DNA of 64,000 nucleotides, from NCBI RefSeq assembly GCF_943734655.1, contig NC_071355.1:19108268-19172267 (forward strand), read 5' to 3'. Source of the DNA: Sabethes cyaneus. Lineage: Eukaryota; Arthropoda; Insecta; Diptera; Culicidae. Within the stretch, counting starts at the first letter, position 1. Every line of letters begins with the position of its first letter. This document shows positions 54,728-64,000 of the stretch, one piece after another. A program made the translations under genes and the position numbers. The notes beneath the pieces were generated by a model, which was given only the letters and a program-made list of their open reading frames with translations, was not told where the DNA came from and did not search any database.

Positions 54728-56161
54728 ATGGAACACCTCAACGTTGCGATGTTTGTCGACGTCGAAACGGATGAGGAGGAGATAGACGAGCTAGATATCA
54801 CTCCGCCTAGTTCACCTCTTTTAAACTCTCCGCCCACTCCTTCAGCCTCGTCTGATCCTCCAGCCCCACCCGGCCTGCCAGCTCCGGGCCAACAGATCAC
54901 CCAACGGATCAAAGCTTATCCGGATGACTCGAAGGGGCCGTTTATTGTCTTCTTCCGGCCCAAAATGAAACCTTTGAATATTATTAAAATTGGCAAAGAC
55001 CTGGCACAACAGTTTTCGGACGTAGCCGAGATAACAAAGGTTAGACCGAATAAACTGCGAGTTGCCGTGAAAAGCTTGAAGCAAGCAAACGCAATTGCTA
55101 GCTGCGAGCTTTTTACGAGAGAGTATCGCGTGTACATCCCTGCCAAGGATGTAGAGATTGACGGTGTAGTTACCGATGGGAACCTCACCGTCGAATACAT
55201 TTTGGAGCATGGCGTTGGCTGTTTCAAGAACCCCATGCTGCAGAAGGTAAAGGTGCTGGACTGCAAGCAATTGCATTCAGCATTGGTCGAAGATGGGAAG
55301 AAAATATTCTACCCTTCGGAATCCTTTCGGGTAACTTTTGCCGGATCTGCATTGCCAAACTACATCCTTCTGGATAGGGTTCGTCTGCCTGTACGGCTGT
55401 TCGTACCGCGGGTCATGAACTGCCAGAACTGCAAGCAGTTGGGTCATACAGCTACCTACCGTTGCAATAAGGCACGCTGTAGCAAATGTGGCGGCAATCA
55501 TGTGGAAAACGCTTGCAATGAGAACACTGAGAAGTGCCCTTACTGCGAGGGAACTCCGCATGATCTCGCGGCATGTCCCACGTACAAACAGCGCGAGGAA
55601 AAAATTAAGCGCTCCCTTAGGGAACGCTCCAAGCGCTCTTATGCAGAAATACTTAAGAGAGCCGAGCCATTGACCAACGAAAATATCTATACCTTTTTGC
55701 CAACCGACGAGGGTACTTCTGACGAACCGCTCGAAGGATGTTCTTATGCCATGCAAGAAAGCTCTAGGAAGAGAAAAACGATTAACTCTCCTCGACTTAC
55801 TCGCAAAGGACTTAAGATATCCCTGAGCGGAACGGAAAATACATCAAACTCAAAGAAAAGTGGTGAAAAAAATCCGAAGCAGGTACCCCCAGGATTGCAA
55901 AATTTGAAATCAAACCAGGAATACCCACCGCTTTCTGGTGCACCAAAAACCCCTGGCGCATCGAATTTACATTCAGAGATCAAATCGGGAAAGGGATTTT
56001 TGAAGTTCTCTGACATTGTGGACTGGATATTTGAAACTTTCAACATCTCGGATCCACTCAAAAGCTTTCTACTTGCCTTTCTTCCCACAGTTAAAACATT
56101 TTTGAAGCAACTAACAGCACAATGGCCCCTCCTTTCAGCTATTGTATCCTTCGATGATTAA
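54728..56161 (+). CDS. LINE ORF1, Gag-like nucleic-acid-binding protein
   Basis: 477 aa. Acidic/Pro-rich N-terminus (about 1-60), a central RNA-recognition-like region (FIVFFRPKMKPLNIIKIGKD, about 77-97), the conserved LPVRLFVPRVMNCQNCKQLG and three zinc knuckles at about 232-285 (CQNCKQLGHTATYRC, CSKCGGNHVENAC, CPYCEGTPHDLAAC). Then a basic Ser/Arg stretch. It should package the LINE RNA into RNP particles. Stops at TAA 56159, overlapping the ORF2 start. Confidence 0.88.
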   Translation: MEHLNVAMFVDVETDEEEIDELDITPPSSPLLNSPPTPSASSDPPAPPGLPAPGQQITQRIKAYPDDSKGPFIVFFRPKMKPLNIIKIGKDLAQQFSDVAEITKVRPNKLRVAVKSLKQANAIASCELFTREYRVYIPAKDVEIDGVVTDGNLTVEYILEHGVGCFKNPMLQKVKVLDCKQLHSALVEDGKKIFYPSESFRVTFAGSALPNYILLDRVRLPVRLFVPRVMNCQNCKQLGHTATYRCNKARCSKCGGNHVENACNENTEKCPYCEGTPHDLAACPTYKQREEKIKRSLRERSKRSYAEILKRAEPLTNENIYTFLPTDEGTSDEPLEGCSYAMQESSRKRKTINSPRLTRKGLKISLSGTENTSNSKKSGEKNPKQVPPGLQNLKSNQEYPPLSGAPKTPGASNLHSEIKSGKGFLKFSDIVDWIFETFNISDPLKSFLLAFLPTVKTFLKQLTAQWPLLSAIVSFDD

Positions 56162-59100
56162 TACGTCAATTAATGCTGAGAACTCTATCGCTGTGCTACA
56201 GTGGAATTGCAGAAGTATCATCCCCAAATTCGACCTTTTCAAACAATTATTAATTATTTCCAACTGTGACGTATTCGCGCTGTGTGAAACTTTTCTCAAT
56301 TCAAGTAATGATCTCAACTTCCACGATTTTAACGTCATCCGACGAGATCGAGGATCACATGGTGGGGGAGTACTACTAGGGATCAAGAAGTGCTATTCGT
56401 TCTTCCGCATAGACCTCCGCTCGATCTCGAATATTGAAGTCGTCGCCATTCAAGCCAGAATACAAGGCAAGGACCTTTGTATCGCTTCAATATATATTCC
56501 TCCATCGGTGCGGATTGAGCAGAAGCAACTTTCTGATATTGCAGAATTGCTTCCCGCACCTTTGCTAATTTTGGGAGATTTTAACTCCCATTGCACTCAA
56601 TGGGGGTCGCTATTCGACGACAACCGATCCGCCCTGATTAATAACCTGATTGACGACTTCGATATGGCACTTCTAAACACTGGGGAAGCGACACGTATAC
56701 CTAATCCTCCAGCCCGCGCAAGCGTACTGGATCTATCTCTTTGCTCGACATCACTAGCGTTAGATTGCAAGTGGAAGGTAATCAATGATCCCCACGGTAG
56801 TGATCATCTGCCAATCCTTATATCAATTACTAATGGCTACCCGCCTGTGAATCCAATCAATGTTACATATGACCTCACACGCAATATCGATTGGAAACAC
56901 TACGCGACCATAATCTCGGAAAACATCGAATCGCGCGAAGAACTTCCCCCGGAGGAAGAATACGACTTTATCACTGGCTTGATCCTCGACGCCGCGTCTC
57001 AAGCTCAGACGAAACCGATACCCGGGAAAACGATCAATCGGCGGTCTTCCACCATTTGGTGGGACAAAGAGTGCTCGGAACTGTACGCGAAAAAGTCCCT
57101 GGCGTATAAGGACTTTCGAAAATTCGGTTCGATAGATCTGCTCAGGAAGTACGAGGTACTGGAGAGACAGATGAAGAGCTTGATGAAAGCGAAAAAACGC
57201 GGATATTGGCGCCGGTTCGTGAACGGGTTGTCGAGAGAAACAGCGATGAGCACTCTTTGGAGCACCGCTAGACGCATGCGGAACCGTAATGTTACGAATG
57301 AAAGTGCGGAGTATTCCAACCGATGGATTCTCGACTTTGCCAAGAAGGTCTGTCCGGACTCTGTCCCGGCTCAGAGATCTTTTCGCGACGCGTCCCCCTC
57401 GACTGCAAATGAACCTCCGTTTACAATGGTAGAATTTTCTATAGCTCTTCTTTCTTGCAACAATACTGCTCCAGGGTTAGACAGAATCAAATTCAACTTG
57501 TTGAAGAATCTGCCTGACCCTGCCAAAAGACGCTTGTTGAACCTGTTCAATAAGTTTCTCGAGCTGAATATTGTTCCGCAAGACTGGAGGCAGGTGAAAG
57601 TAATCGCCATTCAGAAACCCGGGAAGCCAGCCTCCGATCATAATTCTTATAGGCCGATTGCGATGCTCTCCTGTATCCGAAAGTTAATGGAGAAAATGAT
57701 CCTCCTTCGCCTAGATAAATGGGTCGAAGAGAATGGCTTACTTTCAAATACCCAATTTGGCTTCCGCAGGGGCAAAGGAACAAACGATTGCTTAGCGTTG
57801 CTGTCTACTGAGATTCAATTCGCCTACGCTCAGAAGGAGCAAATGGCATCCGTCTTTTTGGACATTAAAGGGGCCTTTGACTCTGTCTCCGTCGAAGTTT
57901 TGACCGAGAAACTTCACCTGCAGGGTCTCTCACCGGTTTTGAATATTTTTTTGCTCAATCTGTTGTCGGAAAAACGCATGAGTTTTACACATGATGATTT
58001 GACAACATCTCGAATTAGCTACATGGGTCTTCCCCAGGGCTCATGTCTAAGTCCACTTCTGTATAACTTTTATGTTAACGACATTGATAGTTGTCTCGAA
58101 GAGTCATGCACGTTAAAGCAACTGGCAGATGATAGCGTTGTTTCCATTACAGGATCAACGGCTAACGATTTGCAAGGACCTTTACAAGATACTTTGGACA
58201 ATTTGTCCAGTTGGGCGTTAAAGCTGGGTATCGAATTCTCCCCGGAAAAATCAGAGTTGGTCGTTTTTTCTAGGAAGCATGATCCAGCACAACTTCAGCT
58301 CCTACTTATGGGTAAAACGATCGCTCAGGTACTGGTTTACAAATATCTCGGTATCTGGTTCGATTCCAAATGCACTTGGGCATGCCACTTTAGGTATCTG
58401 ATTCAAAAATGCCAACAGAGGATTAATTTTCTTCGTACAATTACCGGAACTTGGTGGGGAGCTCACCCAGGAGACCTTACAAGGCTATACCAAACAACGA
58501 TATTGTCTGTTCTTGAATATGGATGTTTTTGCTTCCGGTCCGCCGGTAACACGCATATTATCAAATTAGAAAGAATACAGTATCGTTGTCTGCGTATTGC
58601 CTTAGGCTGCATGCAATCGACCCATACGATGAGTCTCGAAGTGTTGGCGGGGATTCTACCATTGAAGAATCGCTTTTGGGAATTGTCCTATCGTTTACTC
58701 ATTCGATGTGAGATTATGAACCCATTAGTAATTGATAATTTTGAAAGGCTGGTCGCAGTTCAATTTCAGTCTAGATTTATGATTTTATATTTTGACTACA
58801 TGGCTCAAGATATCAACCCTTCTCAGTATGTCCCCATGGGTGTCGCATCACTAGATACGTCTAAGTCTGCTATATTCTTCGACACCACCATGAAAGAAGA
58901 AACTTTTGGTATCCCGGATCAACTGCGATCGCAAGAGATCCCCAAAATTTTTTCCAATAAATTTAAAAGTGTTAGTTGCGATAAGATGTTCTACACTGAC
59001 GGATCCTACCTCGACGAGTCCACTGGCTTCGGTGTCTTCAATGAAAATTTTACTGCCTCTTACAAACTCGATGCTCCTGCTTCCGTGTATGTCGCAGAAC

Positions 59101-59837
59101 TTGCTGCAATTCAATACTCCCTTGGGATCATCGAAACTATGCCCATAGACCACTACTTCATCTTCACAGATAGCCTCAGCGCCATTGAGGCTCTGCGATC
59201 GATGAAGATGGTAAAGCACTCCCCGTATTTCCTGGGGAAAATACGGGAACTATTGAGTGCTTTAACTGATAAAAATTTTAAGGTTACCTTAGCCTGGGTC
59301 CCTTCTCATTGCTCCATACCGGGTAATGAGAAGGCTGATTCTTTAGCTAAGGTGGGTGCGATTGATGGCATTATTTACGATAGACCAATTGCTTATAACG
59401 AATTTTATAGTACGTTGCGTCAGATGTCGCTCACTAGTTGGCAAACATCATGGAATATAGATGAGTTGGGACGATGGCTACATTCCATCATTCCTAAGGT
59501 ATCGACGAAAGCATGGTTCAAGGGATTGAATGTGAGTAGAGATTTCATTCGCGTGATGTCTAGACTTATGTCCAATCACTACACGTTAAACACGCATCTC
59601 TTTCGTATTGGGCTTGCAGATAGTAACCACTGTGTTTGTGGCGATGGCTTCCATGACATCGAGCATGTTGTCTGGTCGTGCTCCGAATTCTGTGATGCTA
59701 GGTCTAAGCTAACTGATTCCCTTCGGGCCCGAGGAAGACAACCTAACGTCCCTGTACGAGATATTCTGGGTAGCCGAGATCTCCAGTATATGAGCCTCAT
59801 ATACGAGTTCCTGAAAAATGCAGACATAACTATTTAA
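56154..59837 (+). CDS. LINE ORF2, endonuclease-RT-RNase H
   Basis: About 1227 aa if started at the first ATG (56154), which overlaps the ORF1 stop in ATGATTAA, suggesting termination-reinitiation. Endonuclease about 10-230 (QWNCRSI, LGDFNSHCTQWGS, GSDHLPI). RT about 440-720 (NSYRPIAMLSC, FLDIKGAFDSV, GLPQGSCLSPLLYNFY, catalytic LADDS). RNase H about 940-1080 (FYTDGSYLD, ELAAIQYSL, FTDSLSAIEAL, WVPSHCSIPGNEKADSLA: D-E-D-D set complete). C-terminal CVCGDGFHDIEHVVWSC knuckle. The only unusual core position is Leu in LADD where Tyr/Phe is usual, a known variant in this group. No stop or frameshift. Confidence 0.9.
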   Translation: MINTSINAENSIAVLQWNCRSIIPKFDLFKQLLIISNCDVFALCETFLNSSNDLNFHDFNVIRRDRGSHGGGVLLGIKKCYSFFRIDLRSISNIEVVAIQARIQGKDLCIASIYIPPSVRIEQKQLSDIAELLPAPLLILGDFNSHCTQWGSLFDDNRSALINNLIDDFDMALLNTGEATRIPNPPARASVLDLSLCSTSLALDCKWKVINDPHGSDHLPILISITNGYPPVNPINVTYDLTRNIDWKHYATIISENIESREELPPEEEYDFITGLILDAASQAQTKPIPGKTINRRSSTIWWDKECSELYAKKSLAYKDFRKFGSIDLLRKYEVLERQMKSLMKAKKRGYWRRFVNGLSRETAMSTLWSTARRMRNRNVTNESAEYSNRWILDFAKKVCPDSVPAQRSFRDASPSTANEPPFTMVEFSIALLSCNNTAPGLDRIKFNLLKNLPDPAKRRLLNLFNKFLELNIVPQDWRQVKVIAIQKPGKPASDHNSYRPIAMLSCIRKLMEKMILLRLDKWVEENGLLSNTQFGFRRGKGTNDCLALLSTEIQFAYAQKEQMASVFLDIKGAFDSVSVEVLTEKLHLQGLSPVLNIFLLNLLSEKRMSFTHDDLTTSRISYMGLPQGSCLSPLLYNFYVNDIDSCLEESCTLKQLADDSVVSITGSTANDLQGPLQDTLDNLSSWALKLGIEFSPEKSELVVFSRKHDPAQLQLLLMGKTIAQVLVYKYLGIWFDSKCTWACHFRYLIQKCQQRINFLRTITGTWWGAHPGDLTRLYQTTILSVLEYGCFCFRSAGNTHIIKLERIQYRCLRIALGCMQSTHTMSLEVLAGILPLKNRFWELSYRLLIRCEIMNPLVIDNFERLVAVQFQSRFMILYFDYMAQDINPSQYVPMGVASLDTSKSAIFFDTTMKEETFGIPDQLRSQEIPKIFSNKFKSVSCDKMFYTDGSYLDESTGFGVFNENFTASYKLDAPASVYVAELAAIQYSLGIIETMPIDHYFIFTDSLSAIEALRSMKMVKHSPYFLGKIRELLSALTDKNFKVTLAWVPSHCSIPGNEKADSLAKVGAIDGIIYDRPIAYNEFYSTLRQMSLTSWQTSWNIDELGRWLHSIIPKVSTKAWFKGLNVSRDFIRVMSRLMSNHYTLNTHLFRIGLADSNHCVCGDGFHDIEHVVWSCSEFCDARSKLTDSLRARGRQPNVPVRDILGSRDLQYMSLIYEFLKNADITI

Positions 59838-60228
59838 AAAGCTCTGTTTAATTCTCAGATCACTCGTCCCACACTCCACTGTAAAAATATCACGTACTGG
59901 TGAGAGCAGACATGGTCCGAAGACAGTAAGACGCTATCCAGCACCAAAGAACACCAATATGAGTGCTATAGGATACCACACACTGCCAATGTATCTGCAC
60001 TATCGCCACTGATACAAATACAATGAAACCCTTAATCCACCTTTCCTAGCCCCCCTCTATATTAAGAAAACTGTAAATACCTACTAACCCCAGTAAATCG
60101 GGTGTATCGATCATACCTCCTAACATAGATGTAAGCAGTGCTCCTCGTGTACTATTTTTATAAAAGCCTTTCGGCTCCGCTAAGCTACCGCAAACGAGCC
60201 AAATAAAATAAATGATATTAAAAAAAAA
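59838..60228 (+). other. LINE 3' UTR and A-rich end
   Basis: 390 bp, ends AAATAAAATAAATGATATTA followed by an A run that merges into the TSD. Confidence 0.75.
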
Positions 60229-60240
60229 AACAGAATGGAG

Positions 60241-60900
60241 AAAAATAAGATGAGGAAAAATGAGACAGAAAAAAAAATTAAAGTGGAAGACAATTGGGAC
60301 AAAAGAAAAACTGACAACGCCAGAAAAGGATGAAAGGATACATCAGAAAAAAACGAACAGTCGAAAACGAAAAACGGGATAAGAAAAGCGAAAATGAGAC
60401 GGGAAAAGAGTGAAAACGGGCCTGAAAATGAAGAAAAACGGAATAAACAAGACGAAAAACGGAAAACAAAGAACAAGAAAATCAGAGCAAAAAAGAACAG
60501 GAAAAGATATGAAATGGAACAGAGCACGAGACAGAAAAGGAGAAGAAACAAGCCAAAAAGAGGGAAGACTGGACAGAAAAAAACGGAAGGTAAAACAAAA
60601 GAAGAACGGAAGAAAAAACGTGACATAAAAGGTGAAAAAATGGGAGAGAGAATGGGTCAGAAAAAGAACCATTCGAGTAAATTGGACAGCACAATAATTC
60701 TGAATTTAAAGAAAAGTTTTTTTCTTTTCTTTAATTTCAGGTTTCGCATTGTACTAAGGCGCTCCAAAAACTTCAGTCTGCACAATAAATGAAATGAACC
60801 AGAAAGAAAAGTCAAACGAGAGAGAAAAAGGGAAAAACAAAACACGGAAAGCTGGAGAGCAAAAAGAAATAATAGAGCCAAAACAGAATACATGCGAAAA
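60241..60900 (+). repeat. Polypurine dispersed repeat, copy 2 (right part)
   Basis: Resumes the tract cut at 53905. GACGGGAAAAGAGTGAAAAC and GGGCCTGAAAATGAAGAAAA (60398-60440) parallel 11806-11845 and 62106-62150. 60690-60790 is less pure. Confidence 0.65.
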
Positions 60901-61336
60901 GAAAGAACACGCTTACTTACTTACTTAATCAGCTCCAGACCGTGGTTTCCTCTGCTGTACGAAGAAGTCGGCTACATTCCACTCGGTCCATGGCCGCAAT
61001 TCGCCAGCCACGTAGTCTACGTAGGGTCCGCAGGTTGCCTTCCACTTGATCGATCCATCTTGCTCGTTGCGCGCTCCGCCGTCTCGTTCCAGTCGGATCG
61101 TTATTGAGAACTTTTTTAACCGGGCAGTCGTCCGACATCCTCACGACATGCCCAGCCCACCGCAGGCGACCGATTTTTGCGATGTGAGCGATGGGTGGTT
61201 CCCTAAGCAGCTGATGCAATTCATGGTTCATTCGCCTCCTCCACGTTCCGTCTTCCATCTGCACTCCGCCGTAGATGGTGCGCAACACCTTTCGTTCGAA
61301 AACACTAAGGGCGCAATACACAAAGAAAGAACACGC
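60898..61336 (-). mobile_element. 5'-truncated RTE-like LINE with 15-bp TSD
   Basis: TSD AAAGAAAGAACACGC at 60898-60912 and 61322-61336. Between them 409 bp on the minus strand: FERKVLRTIYGGVQMEDGTW, RRRMNHELHQLL, IGRLRWAGHVVRMSDDC and a tail ending in (AAGT)n at 60913-60927. The frame is open to a natural stop (about 130 residues), so a young truncated insertion. It sits in the polypurine repeat. Confidence 0.82.
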
Positions 61337-61650
61337 GGTATGGAGATAAAAAGAATAAAAAAATGGAAACGAAAGAGGTGAAAAACAAAGTAAAACGGGA
61401 AAGAAAATAACAAAAAACAAGTAAAAAAGGAAAAACATGACTGAAAATAAGCAAAATAGGACTTGAGGTGAAAAAATGGAACAATTAAACAAATACCATC
61501 GAATAATAAAAAAAAGTCAGACGACAAAACACTCAACTAGAGATTGAGAGCTGTGAGCACGACTCACACCGTCGCTTAGTCCATATTTTTAGTCTAAGAT
61601 CAAGATTTTCATTTTAGTTAATCTTTTTTTTTTGATTTGTTACATTAAAC
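61337..61650. repeat. Polypurine tract and spacer
   Basis: 61337-61510 continues the purine-rich repeat cut by the LINE; 61510-61650 is mixed sequence with no feature. Confidence 0.5.
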
Positions 61651-61654
61651 ATTT

Positions 61655-62645
61655 ACTCTTTCCGGAAAGAAAAACGGTAAAGTGACCTGTAGTGGATAAA
61701 AAGAAAAGGAAGAAGAGTAAGAAAGTAGTAAAAAGAAAAAAGAAAGAAAAAGAATAAAATTAAAACGGTAGAAACGAACGTGACAGAATGGGAATAAAAA
61801 TAGGACATGAAAAGAGAAAAAAAATGCGGCGAAGTGGAAAACGGGAGAGCAAAAGAAGAAACTGAACAGCAAACAAGGGAGAACGAAAAAGAAAAATTAG
61901 AAAAGAAAAAAAAACGACAAAAAAACGGGGATAACGAGAGACAAACAAATTGAAGAACAAAAAAAAAGAGGAAAAAGGGGACAGAAAAGCAAGAAAAGAA
62001 ATAGATTAAATACAGGAGAATAGAGGAGGTGTAAAGAGGAAAAAAATGCAAACGACTGAAAAAAAGAGAAAAGAAACGAAACGATACAGAAAATAATAAA
62101 GAACGAGACAGGGAAAGAGCAAAGGCAGGCCTAAAAATGAAGAAAAACGGAAGAAAACAGACGGAAAACGGGAAGAAAACAAAAAAAAACAAGAAAATCA
62201 GAGGAAAGCAGAACAGGAAAAGATAAGAAACGGAACTGAGAATGGGGAAACAGATGGCTGAAAAAACGAGAGAAAAAGGAGAAAGAGAGAAAATGCATTG
62301 AAATAATGCAGTAAAAATAGAAGAAACATGAGAAAAAAAGAAAAGCAGCTAAAAAGAATTCGAAAAAGACGGTAACTGGAAGTGAAAATGCTGCAAAAAG
62401 GACGGAAAACGGGAAAGAAAATTACAAAAAAAGAGTGAAAAATGGTAAAACAGAACTGAAAATGAGAGAAATGGGATAGGAAGCGAAAACAACTAAACAG
62501 GAAAGAAATGGAAAGGAAAAGTGGAAGGAAAAAGAAGAAAACTGCGAGCGAAAACCAAGAAAGCGGTACAGAAAAGGAGAAAAAACGGAACAAAAATTAA
62601 AAAAATGGAAAAGAAAAAAAAAATGGACAGAAAAAGGTACATTGT
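61655..62645 (+). repeat. Polypurine dispersed repeat, copy 3
   Basis: The longest uninterrupted tract (about 1 kb). Shares GTGACAGAATGG, GGAAAACGGGAGAGCAAAAG (61836) and GCCTAAAAATGAAGAAAAAC (62132) with the other copies, in the same order and on the same strand. Confidence 0.68.
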
Positions 62646-62694
62646 GTAACAGAATAAGACAAAAAACACCAATCCTAATTTTAAGCAAAACTTC

Positions 62695-63250
62695 GAGTCT
62701 AATTTCACATGAGTCTGAACTAAACCTTCGGGACTTAATTAGTCTAAATCGACGAAATTTAATTTAATGTGATCTTAAATGGCAAGGTCAATTTCAAGTT
62801 AGATTGCGTGTGCGATTTTAGCCCAATTTCAAGTCTTTTTTAATTCCAATTTTAAGTTAAAGCTGAACTTGGTTTTCAAGTCCAATTTTAAGTACAATTT
62901 GCTCCGATTTCAAGTCTTATTTCAAATGTAATTTCAAGTCTCGTCTCAAATCCATTTTAAATCTAATTTCAAGTTCAATTTCAATTTCCATTATAATTTC
63001 AAACCCCATTTTTTGTTCAATTTGAAATCCAATTTTAAGTCTAATTCGATTGCAATGTCAAGTAAATTTTTTAAATAAAACCATGTTTATTACCAAGCAA
63101 AACTTTCTGTCCAATTTCACATCCAATTTTAAATTTAATCTCCAGTTGTCCTATGGGACAGTATTTTCTACTTTAATTTCTAGTGCTGTTCCAATGCTAA
63201 TTTCTAGTCTAATTTCAAAAAATCAAAATTGCGAGCGTCACGAAAAAATG
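62695..63250 (+). repeat. Degenerate TTTCAAGTCYAATT repeat
   Basis: About 35 loosely spaced units of a 12-18-bp word (AATTTCAAGTC, AATTTTAAGT, AATTTCAAAT). Related words occur at 11185-11240 beside polypurine copy 1 and faintly at 53290-53340 beside copy 2, so both sequences may be parts of one composite repeat. Confidence 0.65.
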
Positions 63251-64000
63251 GAAGATTTTGAACGCTAATAGGTCTGCCAATTGTGAACGAATTTTCAAAA
63301 TTTTTTTCAACATGAGACAAAATATCTTAGAAATTTATGAAATTTTGTTCGAGACCACATTTAATTGATTTATTAACGAAAACACTTTTAAAAGAATTCT
63401 ACATATTCTAATACCTCCTCCTACTTCAAGCATAATATACAGTGCTATAATATTAAATGGCTCTAAAAGTGCTACTTGAAGTGATTTTGGATCAATGCAG
63501 ACTAAAGAAATGGAATGAAAATTGGCAAAGCTTACTAGATTTGTATGCAGCTTTGAAAACTTGGGAAAGTGCTCGAAAAAGCGTAGAAACGACGCTGGTA
63601 CAACACTGAAAAAGCAAGCCTCTTGCATTATAGTCACCAAGTTTGTTGCATGCAATGTTGCTCGAAATTTTCTGTGGCTTGGTTGTGTATGAAAAGAAAA
63701 CATCGCCTGCTTGGATGGTAAATAATGGTATTCTTTGAGGATGACATTTACATATTATGTTTGATCGTTTTAACTACTTTCGTAACCCCGGTCACCCTGT
63801 TAAAATACCTTAATGACTTTGGGTGCGTTAATAGTGTGTAATTAAAATCCGAAGCTAGACAGCTCTCGTCCGGAAGATGTGTAACATATGCGTTTTTTCA
63901 TTAGTTTGTTTTTATACCACTTTCCCTAAGCTCGTGGTACTGGAGCAAATTACTTCGTTGTATAGAAATCAGAACGGAACCGGGACAGGAAGTCCAAGAT
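63251..64000. other. Noncoding, nothing recognised
   Basis: AT-rich. A minus-strand frame at 63703-63335 shows no domain. Confidence 0.4.

Larger units (their letters stand above)
53906..60241 (+). mobile_element. Full-length I-group LINE with 13-bp TSD
   Basis: TSD AACAGAATGGAGA at 53906-53918 and 60229-60241 (the first bases overlap the A tail). The element of about 6.3 kb starts GTCATTCGAGTGACAACC, has an 809-bp 5' UTR with a long hairpin and an ATT array, ORF1, overlapping ORF2, a 390-bp 3' UTR and an A-rich 3' end. Both ORFs are uninterrupted. The RNase H domain after RT places it in the I group (I/Loa-like) rather than Jockey. Intact frames and a perfect TSD indicate a recent insertion; activity is inferred, not shown. 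Confidence 0.85.

Overview
The window reads as nuclear DNA of a culicine-type mosquito. The basis is its architecture: three conserved animal genes with 58-60 nt introns next to introns of 8-15 kb, and most of the remaining sequence made of decayed LINEs, SINEs, foldback elements and Tc1/mariner-like DNA transposons of kinds common in mosquitoes. Species assignment is inference; no search was run.

Host genes. (1) A C2H2 zinc-finger protein on the minus strand (10123-8137, three exons, 622 aa after splicing). (2) Head to head with it, 634 bp away, the CCDC39 orthologue on the plus strand (10758-22048, three exons, 960 aa), an axonemal ruler protein; its 8.35-kb first intron is filled with repeats. 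(3) An RNF168-type E3 ubiquitin ligase on the minus strand (51806-34561, four exons, 758 aa) whose RING exon is 14.8 kb from the exon with the first ubiquitin-binding module. All splice junctions were placed by hand from GT/AG sites and keep frame.

Mobile DNA. 1-8100: LINE fragments and dispersed repeats. 11.1-19.5 kb (CCDC39 intron 1): polypurine repeat, Tc1/mariner relic with a nested retro-insertion, two LINE relics, a foldback element and a tRNA-derived SINE with target-site duplication (TSD). 24.6-28.3 kb: stacked LINE relics interrupted by a 261-bp foldback that contains a hammerhead-ribozyme-like motif and by a small MITE. 30-32.4 kb: a second SINE copy enlarged by about 1 kb, and a tandem repeat. 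36.5-51.4 kb (RNF168 intron 1): LINE, Ty3/gypsy-like and Ty1/copia-like relics, plus an RTE-like LINE split by a Tc1/mariner-like element that is itself split by a 1342-bp element with 8-bp TSD, inverted arrays and a short FLYWCH-like ORF. 53.9-60.2 kb: an apparently full-length, two-ORF I-group LINE with uninterrupted frames and a 13-bp TSD, inserted in a polypurine repeat. 60.2-63.3 kb: more polypurine repeat, a 409-bp truncated LINE with 15-bp TSD, and a degenerate TTTCAAGT-type repeat.

The most notable non-standard structures are the nested elements at 46.1-48.7 kb, the ribozyme-like foldback at 26.3 kb, two near-perfect long hairpins (48.4 kb; 54.3 kb in the LINE 5' UTR), and a dispersed polypurine repeat family that has hosted two datable LINE insertions. 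I found no operon-like or defence-like gene system.
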